From Clostridia bacterium (GTDB taxonomy: Bacteria; Bacillota; Clostridia; Oscillospirales; Acutalibacteraceae): a stretch of DNA of 39,778 nucleotides. The stretch is from positions 1-39,778 of the forward strand of contig JAFTWB010000011.1 of NCBI GenBank assembly GCA_017465505.1. Reading direction: 5' to 3'. Position 1 is the first letter of the stretch. Every line of letters begins with the position of its first letter. Positions 25,758 through 32,770 of the stretch are shown piece by piece. A model generated the notes under the pieces. That model saw only the letters and a program-made list of their open reading frames with translations, ran no database searches and was not told the origin of the DNA. The position numbers were made by a program, and so were the translations under genes.

Positions 25758-26808
25758 CCTCAGCGACGAAAAACTCGACAAAATGCTTATAGCTTACTGC
25801 ACCAGAGAAGAAGACACCTTTACCTATAAAAAACCGAAAAAATTCAGGCACACTGCCCTTATCGCCGCCTGTCTTGTCCTTGTGATGTTGGCAGGAATCA
25901 TCTTTGTCCCTGCAATCTTTGGCGACAGAGAGGTGGACTTTATCATCGTTGCCAACGCACAGCCTCTCAGTGAAGGCGGCTTTGCCTCGGCTGACGAAAT
26001 CACCCCCGACTTTTTTGTGGACATTGAAAACACCTGCGGCAATTTAGTGTCCTTTGACCTTGACGAGGTGCTTTATGAGGACGCAAAGCCTTACAATTAC
26101 GTTCAGAAATACGCCTTTCTCTCCCTTGTGACCAACCTGAACATCAACGTTAAAGGCGAAGACATCAAAACCGTCACCTACAAATTCAGCAAGGGTGCTT
26201 TCTGCCCCACCAATTACTCAGCTTACGGAGGCGACCCCGATATTGAAGAAAAAGTTTACAGAACAATCTTCTTTGGCTACGATTTGGCGAGGACAGAATT
26301 TACCTACGACTACGAAAAAATGCCTCTGATTCTTCTGGGCTACTCCCCTGTTTATACAGAAGGTGCAACCTATGAGGGAGAAACCCTTTACTTTTCCTCT
26401 CCTCTTGAAGTAGCACAAAGTCACCACGGCTTCGGTTGCACCGAAAGCTATGTTTACTCCACAAATGAGCAGGAGCTTATAGAAGAATACGGCTGGGCAA
26501 GAGTAACAAACCACGGAGTCCATTGCTCCGCTCCATCGGTAGTTACCGAAGAAGAAAAAGCAGTATTAAGAGAATACGCCAAGGCTGACGATATGATTGG
26601 CTTTTTCAATTACCAGAACCTGATTTTCAAACGCCTTATCGACGGCACAACAATTGACATAACCGTCACTAACAAATGGGGCAACTCCGCCACAAAAACC
26701 CTTGAGCTTATTTATACCCCCAAGGAAGTAACCGACGTGGAGTTTTACACTGACCGCCAGATTGACACCCTATCCAACGGCACAATCAGTGCCAGGTTAA
26801 CGGGTTAA
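25750..26808 (+). CDS. Single-pass membrane anti-sigma-like protein
   Basis: 352 residues from the ATG at 25750 (AAAGGAG seven bases upstream), overlapping the sigma stop codon. A short cytoplasmic N-terminus of about 33 residues (LSDEKLDKMLIAYCTREED) is followed by one membrane helix at about 34-54 and a large outer domain with no motif I recognise. The topology and position fit an anti-sigma factor that holds the upstream sigma factor at the membrane. No zinc motif. The outer domain would be the sensor. The gene ends in a hairpin repeat of the TTAGCCA type. Confidence 0.75.
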   Translation: MSNLSDEKLDKMLIAYCTREEDTFTYKKPKKFRHTALIAACLVLVMLAGIIFVPAIFGDREVDFIIVANAQPLSEGGFASADEITPDFFVDIENTCGNLVSFDLDEVLYEDAKPYNYVQKYAFLSLVTNLNINVKGEDIKTVTYKFSKGAFCPTNYSAYGGDPDIEEKVYRTIFFGYDLARTEFTYDYEKMPLILLGYSPVYTEGATYEGETLYFSSPLEVAQSHHGFGCTESYVYSTNEQELIEEYGWARVTNHGVHCSAPSVVTEEEKAVLREYAKADDMIGFFNYQNLIFKRLIDGTTIDITVTNKWGNSATKTLELIYTPKEVTDVEFYTDRQIDTLSNGTISARLTG

Positions 26809-27187
26809 CCGCAGGTTAGCCACCTGAGGGCAGTTCCGCCTTTTGAAAGGTTTGATGTAACTTTAAACTTTCATCAACGGCGGGGTTAAAAGTAAAACTG
26901 TCCGTAAGGACAATACCACTACCGTTTGCCACGGTGGGCAATTCCGCCTTTTGAAAGGTTTGATGTAACTTTAAACTTTCATCGACGGCGGGATTAAAAG
27001 TAAAACTGTCCGTAAGGACAATACCACTACCGTTTGCCACGGTGGGGCAATTCCGCCTTTTGAAGGGTTTGATGTAACTTTAAACTTTCATCAACGGCGG
27101 GGTTAAACGCAAAAACTGTCCGAAGGACAATACCACTGCGTAGCAATACCACTGCGAAGCAATACCACTCGGCAACGCCGAATAACA
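26809..27187 (+). repeat. Three tandem A-type units plus hairpin array (copy A5)
   Basis: Three head-to-tail units of about 108-109 bp starting at 26819, 26928 and 27036. Each has a GCCA-loop hairpin (CAGG-TTAGCCA-CCTG, then ACCG-TTTGCCA-CGGT twice), TTCCGCCTTTTGAA, GGTTTGATGTAAC, CATCAACGGCGGGG and TCCGTAAGGACAATACCACT. The last is followed by TGCGTAGCA, TGCGAAGCA and CGGCAACGCCG hairpins joined by ATACCACT. ORFs on the minus strand here are repeat translations, not proteins. Confidence 0.88.
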
Positions 27188-27195
27188 CTAAAACA

Positions 27196-27231
27196 AAAAC
27201 CTCGCCGCAAATCAACACGGCGAGGTTTTTT
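27196..27231. terminator. Bidirectional terminator
   Basis: AAACCTCGCCG (27197-27207) pairs with CGGCGAGGTTT (27218-27228), followed by more T on the plus strand and TTTTTG on the minus strand. Confidence 0.75.
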
Positions 27232-27283
27232 AACGAAAAATAAATTATGAATACTGAATAATGAACAATTTTGATGGCAAGGT

Positions 27284-27458
27284 TCACGTGCGATTATAAA
27301 ACCCTTCCTCCGAGAGGAAAGGGGACCGCTTTAGCGGTGGAAGGAGCCTGCGAAGGTTACAGGGAAGATGAAGGAGAAAGGTTCGCACTCTCCCTCAGTC
27401 AACCTACGGTTGCCAGCTCCCTCTCGGAGGGAGCTTTTGCTACAATAACCTCCATCAA
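27284..27458. mobile_element. REP/MITE-like interspersed element
   Basis: About 170 bp with inverted ends CCTCCGAGAGG and CCTCTCGGAGG, internal hairpins GACCGCTTTAGCGGTGG and TCAACCTACGGTTGCC, and TCCCTCAGTC. Elements of this style are widespread in gut Firmicutes, are non-coding, and are presumably moved in trans. It ends just before the serpin stop. Confidence 0.65.
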
Positions 27459-27466
27459 ACAATAAA

Positions 27467-28681
27467 TTACAGGCTCATCAGTGTTCCCATAAAAACAGGC
27501 AGGTTATTCTCCATATCCATAATCATATACACAAAGGGTCTGTCTAAGTTTACTTCTTTCACATCCTGAGGTGCACCTGCTCCGTAAACGGTAACAGCAG
27601 TAGCGGCACCTGCTTTTGTGCCTTGCTCGGTAACAGAGATTTTTGTACTGTGAGCCACATCCCCGATGTAGATGTTGCCACCCTCAACCTTGCCCAGAGA
27701 AGAAAAATCCGCCTCTGAGCTGTCAAAAGCCGCAGAAAGTCCCATATCCTCAAGAGCAGAATTTAAACTCAGGCTGGTGTCGCTTTCAAACTTGGGCATT
27801 TTGGCGTGTACCGAAACCTCCTGCACATTGCTGAAAATTTCACCGAGCTTTTCACCGTTAAGAGAAGCAACATAATCCTTCACGCTCACACCCTCATCAG
27901 GAAGAAGTGTCGCAAAGGCAAAGTCACCACCCTCGTAGTATTTGAGAAAGCCCTTGGCGTCGGTATCTTCAAGGTAATAGCTCTCGGTGCTGAAGAGAAA
28001 CTCTGTGCTCTGAGTCACGTTTTTCTCCGTAATAAACTCATCCTCTTTGACACTTTTCTCTGTGTAAGGGGTCATCCACTCAGCCTCAAAAAGCAAGGCA
28101 TTCACAAGGCACACCACGGCTCTCTTGTCAAGGTCGCTGATAACCTGCTCCACAAGCCCGTCTGTGTTTTCCTTTACCCAAGCGTTTATATCCCTCACGG
28201 TTTTCGAGCTGAAAGGAGTCTTAAAAATCTCAGCCTCGTGAAAATCACTGTTTCTTTGCAGAAAATCGTCATAAACAGTTAACCCCTCGGTGTCGTTAAG
28301 CCAAAGTGAATTTGCCACAGAAAGCTGGGGGTTTTCTGCAAGGTAATTAAGAGCAAGATTTCTCAGCTCTTCCTTATTCATACCAAGAACCTCTTCAAGT
28401 TCCCTTAGGGTTTCACCCTCTGCTCCCTCTGTAACCATCGCCAGTGCAAGAGCTACGGACAAGGGAGAGAGCAGACAGTTTTCCTTTCCGTCAAAGGAAT
28501 TTTTCAGAAGCTCCAAAGAAAAATCCATATAGCTTTCCGATTTAACGGGAGCGTCCAAAATCTGAATTTCCTTACGGGAAAACTCACCGCTTAAATCCTG
28601 TACTTCTCCTGTGCACCCCGAAAGTGCAAGAGAAAGAACAAGGGTTAATACTAAAAAAACCGCTGTAATTTTAATTTTCAT
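27467..28681 (-). CDS. Lipoprotein serpin (serine protease inhibitor)
   Basis: 404 residues from the ATG at 28681, right after GGAGGT. Lipoprotein signal with lipobox ALSGC (C23), so probably anchored on the outer face of the membrane. The serpin fold is clear: NCLLSPLSVALALAM, VNALLFEAEW, MPKFESD, RPFVYMI near the end. The hinge EQGTKAGAATA (352-362) keeps the small residues needed for loop insertion, so it should be inhibitory. Counting from the conserved hinge Gly puts P1-P1' at about A368-G369, which would suit elastase- or subtilisin-like proteases. It lies 23 bp downstream of an anti-sigma-like gene and is likely controlled by the sigma factor at 29942. Serpins of gut bacteria such as Eubacterium siraeum inhibit host and microbial proteases. 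Confidence 0.93.
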   Translation of the reverse strand: MKIKITAVFLVLTLVLSLALSGCTGEVQDLSGEFSRKEIQILDAPVKSESYMDFSLELLKNSFDGKENCLLSPLSVALALAMVTEGAEGETLRELEEVLGMNKEELRNLALNYLAENPQLSVANSLWLNDTEGLTVYDDFLQRNSDFHEAEIFKTPFSSKTVRDINAWVKENTDGLVEQVISDLDKRAVVCLVNALLFEAEWMTPYTEKSVKEDEFITEKNVTQSTEFLFSTESYYLEDTDAKGFLKYYEGGDFAFATLLPDEGVSVKDYVASLNGEKLGEIFSNVQEVSVHAKMPKFESDTSLSLNSALEDMGLSAAFDSSEADFSSLGKVEGGNIYIGDVAHSTKISVTEQGTKAGAATAVTVYGAGAPQDVKEVNLDRPFVYMIMDMENNLPVFMGTLMSL

Positions 28682-28704
28682 ATATACCTCCTGATACAAT
28701 CTCT

Positions 28705-29955
28705 TTATTCAAAAAGCCAAATCCGCTCGGCGGTGTAAGCTGTTTCGTCAATAGATTTTTGAGCGGACTTATAGTAGCTTACTTCAACCATTGTTCCTAC
28801 GGGGAAATCATCCTCGGTAGGTGCTAAGCTTATGGTGGTTGTACCCCATTTTTCATAGCTTTCTGTACGGGTGTTTTCGGTAAACTCTACAACCGCAGTA
28901 TGGTTTGTGTAATAAAATACCTGCTGTCCGTTTTCTCCGCTAAGTGTGCCTGTAAAGCCCTTATCGTTCCACTTATCAATTCTTACCAGCACAGTCTGAG
29001 GCATACTTAAATCGCTTATAGATGAAATCCACATTTCAGATTTACCCAAATACTTAGGAGCATTATAGTCATTTACAAGCACCTCTACCCTGCTTCCCTC
29101 AGGAAAATCATCTTCGGTAGGAATGCGGTTTTCAAACTTTCCGCCCTGCTTCTTTACACGGATATTTTCGTCAAACTTAACTGTAAGCTCTTTGTCAAAA
29201 GGCAATTCGCCCGAGCCGCCCTCTGAACCTTTAATTATGCCTGTAAATTCATTCTTACCCCATTTTGTAATCTCTACGTAATAAGTTGCTATTAAAAAAC
29301 CGTTGGGCCCTCTTTCTACCGGTACGTTCTTTATGTTGTGTATCTCTATTGCTCTTATAACCTTATGGGCTTTGCTGTTAAAAAAGCTGTTTCGCACCTT
29401 GCTGAATACCACATACAACTTATTACCCACGGGAAACACCTTTTCGGTAGGACTGCCTTGTTCAAAAAAAGAATCCCCTACCCCATTCCAAGAGTAGTTC
29501 TGTGCATATATTATATTTTTATCAAACTTAACCTTGACCTTCATACCATTGGTTAATTCTTCATTTCCGCTTTCAAGCACCAACGCATAAAAACAGTTTC
29601 TTTTCCATTCTGTTATCTCAAGATACACCGCATATTCAGACGAGGTCATTGACATTGACCCTGCCACAGAGCCAAAGGTTCCTCCGTATTTAAATTCGTC
29701 AACAGGCTTAGTTTCTCCCTTTGTGCCTGCCCAAGCGCTGTTATTTTCGCCCTTGCCACCTCTGAGAGGCAAATCAAAGCTCTGCACTGTGCCAAAAACC
29801 GCCACTAAAGCTATACACAGGCAAGCCGCAGCAGATAGAGTCCTCAGCCACAAAGCCTTGTGGTTTTTCTTTCTTTTTCTTAAGGCGTCTGTTTCCTCAA
29901 TGATATCGTCATCAATAAAAGAGAGAGCCTCGCTTAATTTTTCAGCAGTCAACAA
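28705..29955 (-). CDS. Membrane anti-sigma-like protein with three repeated outer domains
   Basis: 416 residues. The start is TTG at 29955, supported by GGAGG six to seven bases upstream and by the 14-bp overlap with the sigma gene. Cytoplasmic N-terminus about 1-35 (LSEALSFIDDDIIEE), one membrane helix about 36-56, then three related domains of about 100 residues, roughly 106-205, 222-313 and 318-416. Each has the pattern V.I..W....F.G...G, then FDEN.R, then PTEDDFP.G..VEV; the first is the most diverged. The arrangement implies an anti-sigma factor whose outer repeats sense the signal. No known ligand. Confidence 0.78.
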   Translation of the reverse strand: MLTAEKLSEALSFIDDDIIEETDALRKRKKNHKALWLRTLSAAACLCIALVAVFGTVQSFDLPLRGGKGENNSAWAGTKGETKPVDEFKYGGTFGSVAGSMSMTSSEYAVYLEITEWKRNCFYALVLESGNEELTNGMKVKVKFDKNIIYAQNYSWNGVGDSFFEQGSPTEKVFPVGNKLYVVFSKVRNSFFNSKAHKVIRAIEIHNIKNVPVERGPNGFLIATYYVEITKWGKNEFTGIIKGSEGGSGELPFDKELTVKFDENIRVKKQGGKFENRIPTEDDFPEGSRVEVLVNDYNAPKYLGKSEMWISSISDLSMPQTVLVRIDKWNDKGFTGTLSGENGQQVFYYTNHTAVVEFTENTRTESYEKWGTTTISLAPTEDDFPVGTMVEVSYYKSAQKSIDETAYTAERIWLFE

Positions 29956-30508
29956 TAAAACCCTCCTTCAGAAGATATTCTCTCAGCCTGAGCCTTGTGC
30001 GGTACAGAGTGGTCTTTGCCTTGCTCTCACTTACGCCCACATATTTTGCAACCTCTTTAAGAGAGTCACAGAAGTAGTACCGACCCACAAAAAGAGCCCG
30101 AGCCTCCTTATTCAAGCTTCGCAAAAACTTATTTATGGCACAGACAAGCTCCTTGTTTTCCATATTCTCTTCCACGCTTTCTTTAGAGTCAAGACACTCC
30201 TCAAGCTCCGAAACCGAGAGGGCAAAATTTGAATCAATCCGCTTTTTGCTTGTCCTTTTGCGAAAAATATCAATGGAAATCCTGCGGGTGAGCTTAGAAA
30301 GATATGTAGAGAGCACCACCGGTCTGTGAGGCGGAATAGAGTTCCACGCAGAAAGATAGGTATCGTTGACGCTTTCTTCACTATCGGAAATGTCCGAGAG
30401 AATAGAATAAGCAATCTTAAAGAGATATCTGCCGTACTTACTCTCTGTTTCCTTTAAAGCCAGCTCATCTCTGTTAAAATAAAGCTCAACAATTTTTTCG
30501 TCCTGCAC
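29942..30508 (-). CDS. ECF RNA polymerase sigma factor (second locus)
   Basis: 188 residues, GTG start with AGAGGTGG four bases upstream. Region 2 covers about 15-90 (RYLFKIAYSILSDISDSEESVNDTY...AWNSIP) and region 4 about 125-180 (LNKEARALFVGRYYFCDSLKEVAKYV, SESKAKTTLYRTRLRLREYL). First gene of an operon with an overlapping anti-sigma-like gene and a serpin. An ECF-type promoter 33 bp upstream suggests autoregulation. Confidence 0.92.
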   Translation of the reverse strand: MQDEKIVELYFNRDELALKETESKYGRYLFKIAYSILSDISDSEESVNDTYLSAWNSIPPHRPVVLSTYLSKLTRRISIDIFRKRTSKKRIDSNFALSVSELEECLDSKESVEENMENKELVCAINKFLRSLNKEARALFVGRYYFCDSLKEVAKYVGVSESKAKTTLYRTRLRLREYLLKEGFIVDC

Positions 30509-30540
30509 AAAACCACCTCTTTCTGCCCTCTGCTATATAT

Positions 30541-30566
30541 CTCGTAAAAAATAAAATATGGTTTCA
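30541..30566 (-). promoter_or_regulatory. ECF-type promoter of the sigma/anti-sigma/serpin operon
   Basis: Minus strand: TGAAAC (30561-30566), 16-bp spacer, CGAG (30541-30544), preserving the AAC and CG core of ECF promoters. Confidence 0.6.
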
Positions 30567-30599
30567 CCTTTTAAAAATATTTTACCACACTCTTTAAAA

Positions 30600-30635
30600 A
30601 TAAAAAAGAGAAGACTCCAACCGAAATCTTCTCTT
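30600..30635 (-). terminator. Terminator of the third sigma operon
   Basis: Minus strand: AAGAGAAGA (30635-30627) pairs with TCTTCTCTT (30614-30606), then TTTTATT. It follows the lipoprotein gene stop. Confidence 0.8.
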
Positions 30636-30660
30636 AAAAAAAGTCAATCAATGTAATAAC

Positions 30661-31092
30661 TTAATAATATTCCGCCTCATAAAAGTAGAGCTTGTCGCAA
30701 ATCTTCTCTGACTCATACCTGTCACCTTGCTCTAATGCGTTGTAATCATTAAAAGGCGAATAAAAGAATCCGCAATAGTAGGAGTAGCCTGCCGCCAGAC
30801 CTTTGCCGCCGCAATAAAAATCTACATAATTGTCGTCTGCGTAAACTTTTTTCACAATTTTGTAGCCCTCAAACTGAGAAAAATCGCCCTTTTCCTCGCA
30901 CTCTCTCAGTTTATCGATATTTTCCTCTACAAACTTTATAATCTCCTCTTTGGGCACACTGTCATCAGAATTAAGTATTGACCCAAGAAACACCACACTT
31001 GCCACAAATTCTTCTGCCGATTCGCAAGCCGAAAAAGAGAAAAGCACCAGCAATACCAACAAAACGGCAACTGCTTTTTTCATCCCTTTCAT
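30661..31092 (-). CDS. Small lipoprotein of unknown function
   Basis: 143 residues from the ATG at 31092, eight bases after GGAG. Lipoprotein signal KKAVAVLLVLLVLFSFSAC with the lipid-modified C23. The mature part is acidic and rich in aromatic residues (YYCGFFYSPFNDY, YFYEAEYY). I recognise no domain. The start codon overlaps the region just after the anti-sigma stop, so it is the third gene of the operon with the sigma factor at 31685 and the zinc-finger anti-sigma gene. It may be a target or signal-sensing partner. Confidence 0.7.
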   Translation of the reverse strand: MKGMKKAVAVLLVLLVLFSFSACESAEEFVASVVFLGSILNSDDSVPKEEIIKFVEENIDKLRECEEKGDFSQFEGYKIVKKVYADDNYVDFYCGGKGLAAGYSYYCGFFYSPFNDYNALEQGDRYESEKICDKLYFYEAEYY

Positions 31093-31097
31093 TCCTT

Positions 31098-31679
31098 TCA
31101 CTCCTTGCCCATACACTTTGCATAAAAAGAAGAAAGGATTTTTGACGCTACACACAAAACTAAAGCTACAAAAGCACCAATTCCCGGATAAAGAAAGTTT
31201 TCACCAAAATTACCATAATGAATCACTGCCCAAGCAAAGCCACACAGGGAAAACATGAAATTAAACAAAGAAGAAAACCACGAAAAAACCTTTGTGTTTT
31301 TATAAAATCTTACGAAATACCAGTTTGCAAGGGACACCATAAAAGCCGTGGCAGGAACAATAAGCATATATGCCCAGTTGCCGTTTGAAGAGCCCAAGGG
31401 AGTAACAGACTCAAAGGTAACTCCAAGAATAATAAGGGCAAAGGACACAAACAACGCCACAGACTGAATCAAGGACGCCTTAAACTGCTCTATCCTGCTG
31501 ATTTTTTCAGGCACAGAGATAGACACCTCTTCACAAAAATCCTTGCCCTTCATATTCTCCAGTGCCTTACTGCAAGACTTGCAGTTTTTCAGGTGGCTCT
31601 CAATAAGCTCTGCACTTTCAGCACTGCAACAATCGTCAAGATACAAAGGGAGCAAATCCAAAACAACATTACAATCCAT
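31098..31679 (-). CDS. Zinc-finger anti-sigma factor, multipass membrane
   Basis: 193 residues. The N-terminal anti-sigma zinc finger has H29-x3-C33-x2-C36 (SHLKNCKSC), with C3 a possible further ligand (MDCNVVLDLLPLYLDDCCS). Four membrane helices follow at about 69-88, 104-124, 137-155 and 160-182. ZAS-family proteins bind and hold their partner ECF sigma factor. It starts 5 bp after the sigma gene and overlaps the ribosome site of the lipoprotein gene. The lack of a large outer domain suggests sensing within the membrane or through a partner. Confidence 0.88.
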   Translation of the reverse strand: MDCNVVLDLLPLYLDDCCSAESAELIESHLKNCKSCSKALENMKGKDFCEEVSISVPEKISRIEQFKASLIQSVALFVSFALIILGVTFESVTPLGSSNGNWAYMLIVPATAFMVSLANWYFVRFYKNTKVFSWFSSLFNFMFSLCGFAWAVIHYGNFGENFLYPGIGAFVALVLCVASKILSSFYAKCMGKE

Positions 31680-31684
31680 AAATC

Positions 31685-32161
31685 TTACCTCATTTCTTCT
31701 GCTAATTTAAGCTTTGCACGGTAGAATGTAACCCTCGCCCAGCTTTCGCTTTTGCCGAAGAGTGTGCTGATGTCTTTAAAAGAAAGTCCTGCAAAAACCG
31801 ACAGCATAAACACTTCCTTGTAAGGCTCAGCCAAAGTATGCAGGGCTCTCAACGCCTTTTGAGAAAGCTCCTTTTCCTCGAAGCTTTTCTCCACATCAAA
31901 GCCTTCGTCCGCAAGGTCTGCCTCTTCGAAAGAGGCGGTTTTCTTCTCTCTGTTTATATGGGCAAAATATGTATTCTTGGCAATACTGCACAGCCACAGA
32001 GAAACCTTCTCTTCTTTTTTCAGAGAAGCAAGATTTATATACGCCCTGTAAAAGGTTTCCTGAGTAAGCTCCTCGGCAAGAAAACTGTCCTTGCACATTT
32101 TCAGCAAAAACCTGTAAACAAGCCCTCGGTTTTCTTCAAAAACCCTCTCAAAATCAGCCAC
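31685..32161 (-). CDS. ECF RNA polymerase sigma factor (third locus)
   Basis: 158 residues from the GTG at 32161, preceded by GGCGGTGAG; a longer frame adds 12 residues but lacks a ribosome site. Region 2 covers about 5-70 (GLVYRFLLKMCKDSFLAEELTQETFYRAY) and region 4 about 105-155 (LAEPYKEVFMLSVFAGLSFKDISTLFGKSESWARVTFYRAK). It forms an operon with the ZAS anti-sigma gene and a lipoprotein. Confidence 0.92.
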   Translation of the reverse strand: MADFERVFEENRGLVYRFLLKMCKDSFLAEELTQETFYRAYINLASLKKEEKVSLWLCSIAKNTYFAHINREKKTASFEEADLADEGFDVEKSFEEKELSQKALRALHTLAEPYKEVFMLSVFAGLSFKDISTLFGKSESWARVTFYRAKLKLAEEMR

Positions 32162-32185
32162 ATTCTCACCGCCTTTCGTATATAA

Positions 32186-32211
32186 GACAAGAAACAAGCC
32201 AAAACGTTACA
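32186..32211 (-). promoter_or_regulatory. Possible ECF-type promoter of the third sigma operon
   Basis: Minus strand: TGTAAC (32206-32211), 16-bp spacer, TGTC (32186-32189), similar to sigma-X-type TGTAAC-N16-CGTC apart from the first base of the second box. Weak evidence on its own; supported by similar sites at the other two loci. Confidence 0.4.
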
Positions 32212-32254
32212 AATAAATTATACAATTTTTTTACTATCTTTCAACACAAATAAA

Positions 32255-32283
32255 GTGACAAACTCAAAAGAATGTGCTATTCT
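32255..32283 (+). promoter_or_regulatory. Promoter of the PH-domain protein
   Basis: GTGACA (32255-32260), 17-bp spacer, TATTCT (32278-32283); GGGAGG ribosome site before the ATG at 32312. Confidence 0.6.
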
Positions 32284-32311
32284 TATTTATATATGAAAGG
32301 GAGGTTTTACA

Positions 32312-32698
32312 ATGGCTAAAAAAGATACCGCACAGTATGTATGGAAAGACAGAAAACGCACAATTTTCGGCTTGCCCTTAAGCTTTACCATCTATAAGCT
32401 TACTGAGGAAAAGCTTTTTGTGGAAACAGGCTTTCTTTCCAAAAAGGAAGAAGAGGTAAGGCTTTACCGCATTATGGACCTTACTTTAAACCGTCCTCTG
32501 GGCCAGAGGATTTTCGGTCTGGGCACAATTCACTGTTGCACCGCCGACAAGTCTACCCCTGAGTTTGACATCAAGAAAATCAAAAATTCCAGAGATGTCA
32601 AAAATCTACTTTCCGATATGGTAGAAAAAGAGCGTCAGGCAAAAAGAGTTTCCAGCCGTGAATTTATGGACGACGACTTTGAGCACGACGAGTTATAA
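32312..32698 (+). CDS. Bacterial PH-domain (bPH2-like) protein
   Basis: 128 residues. The central 75 residues (FGLPLSFTIYKLTEEKLFVETGFLSKKEEEVRLYRIMDLTL) follow the bacterial pleckstrin-homology pattern of YdbS/YdbT-type proteins, where such domains often carry membrane helices; here none is present, so it is likely cytosolic. An acidic C-terminal tail (MDDDFEHDEL) follows. It stands alone between two divergent or convergent operons and shares a terminator with the gene at 32751. Function unknown; a role in membrane or envelope stress is possible given the sigma loci beside it. Confidence 0.8.
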   Translation: MAKKDTAQYVWKDRKRTIFGLPLSFTIYKLTEEKLFVETGFLSKKEEEVRLYRIMDLTLNRPLGQRIFGLGTIHCCTADKSTPEFDIKKIKNSRDVKNLLSDMVEKERQAKRVSSREFMDDDFEHDEL

Positions 32699-32737
32699 AA
32701 ATAAAAAAGAAAAAACAAAACAACACAAGACAAAAAC

Positions 32738-32770
32738 AAGCGACAGTTTCTCATTGAACTGTCGCTTGCT
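32738..32770. terminator. Bidirectional terminator between convergent genes
   Basis: AAGCGACAGTT (32738-32748) pairs perfectly with AACTGTCGCTT (32757-32767), with GCTTGTTT after it. The stop codon of the minus-strand gene lies in the loop. Confidence 0.75.
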
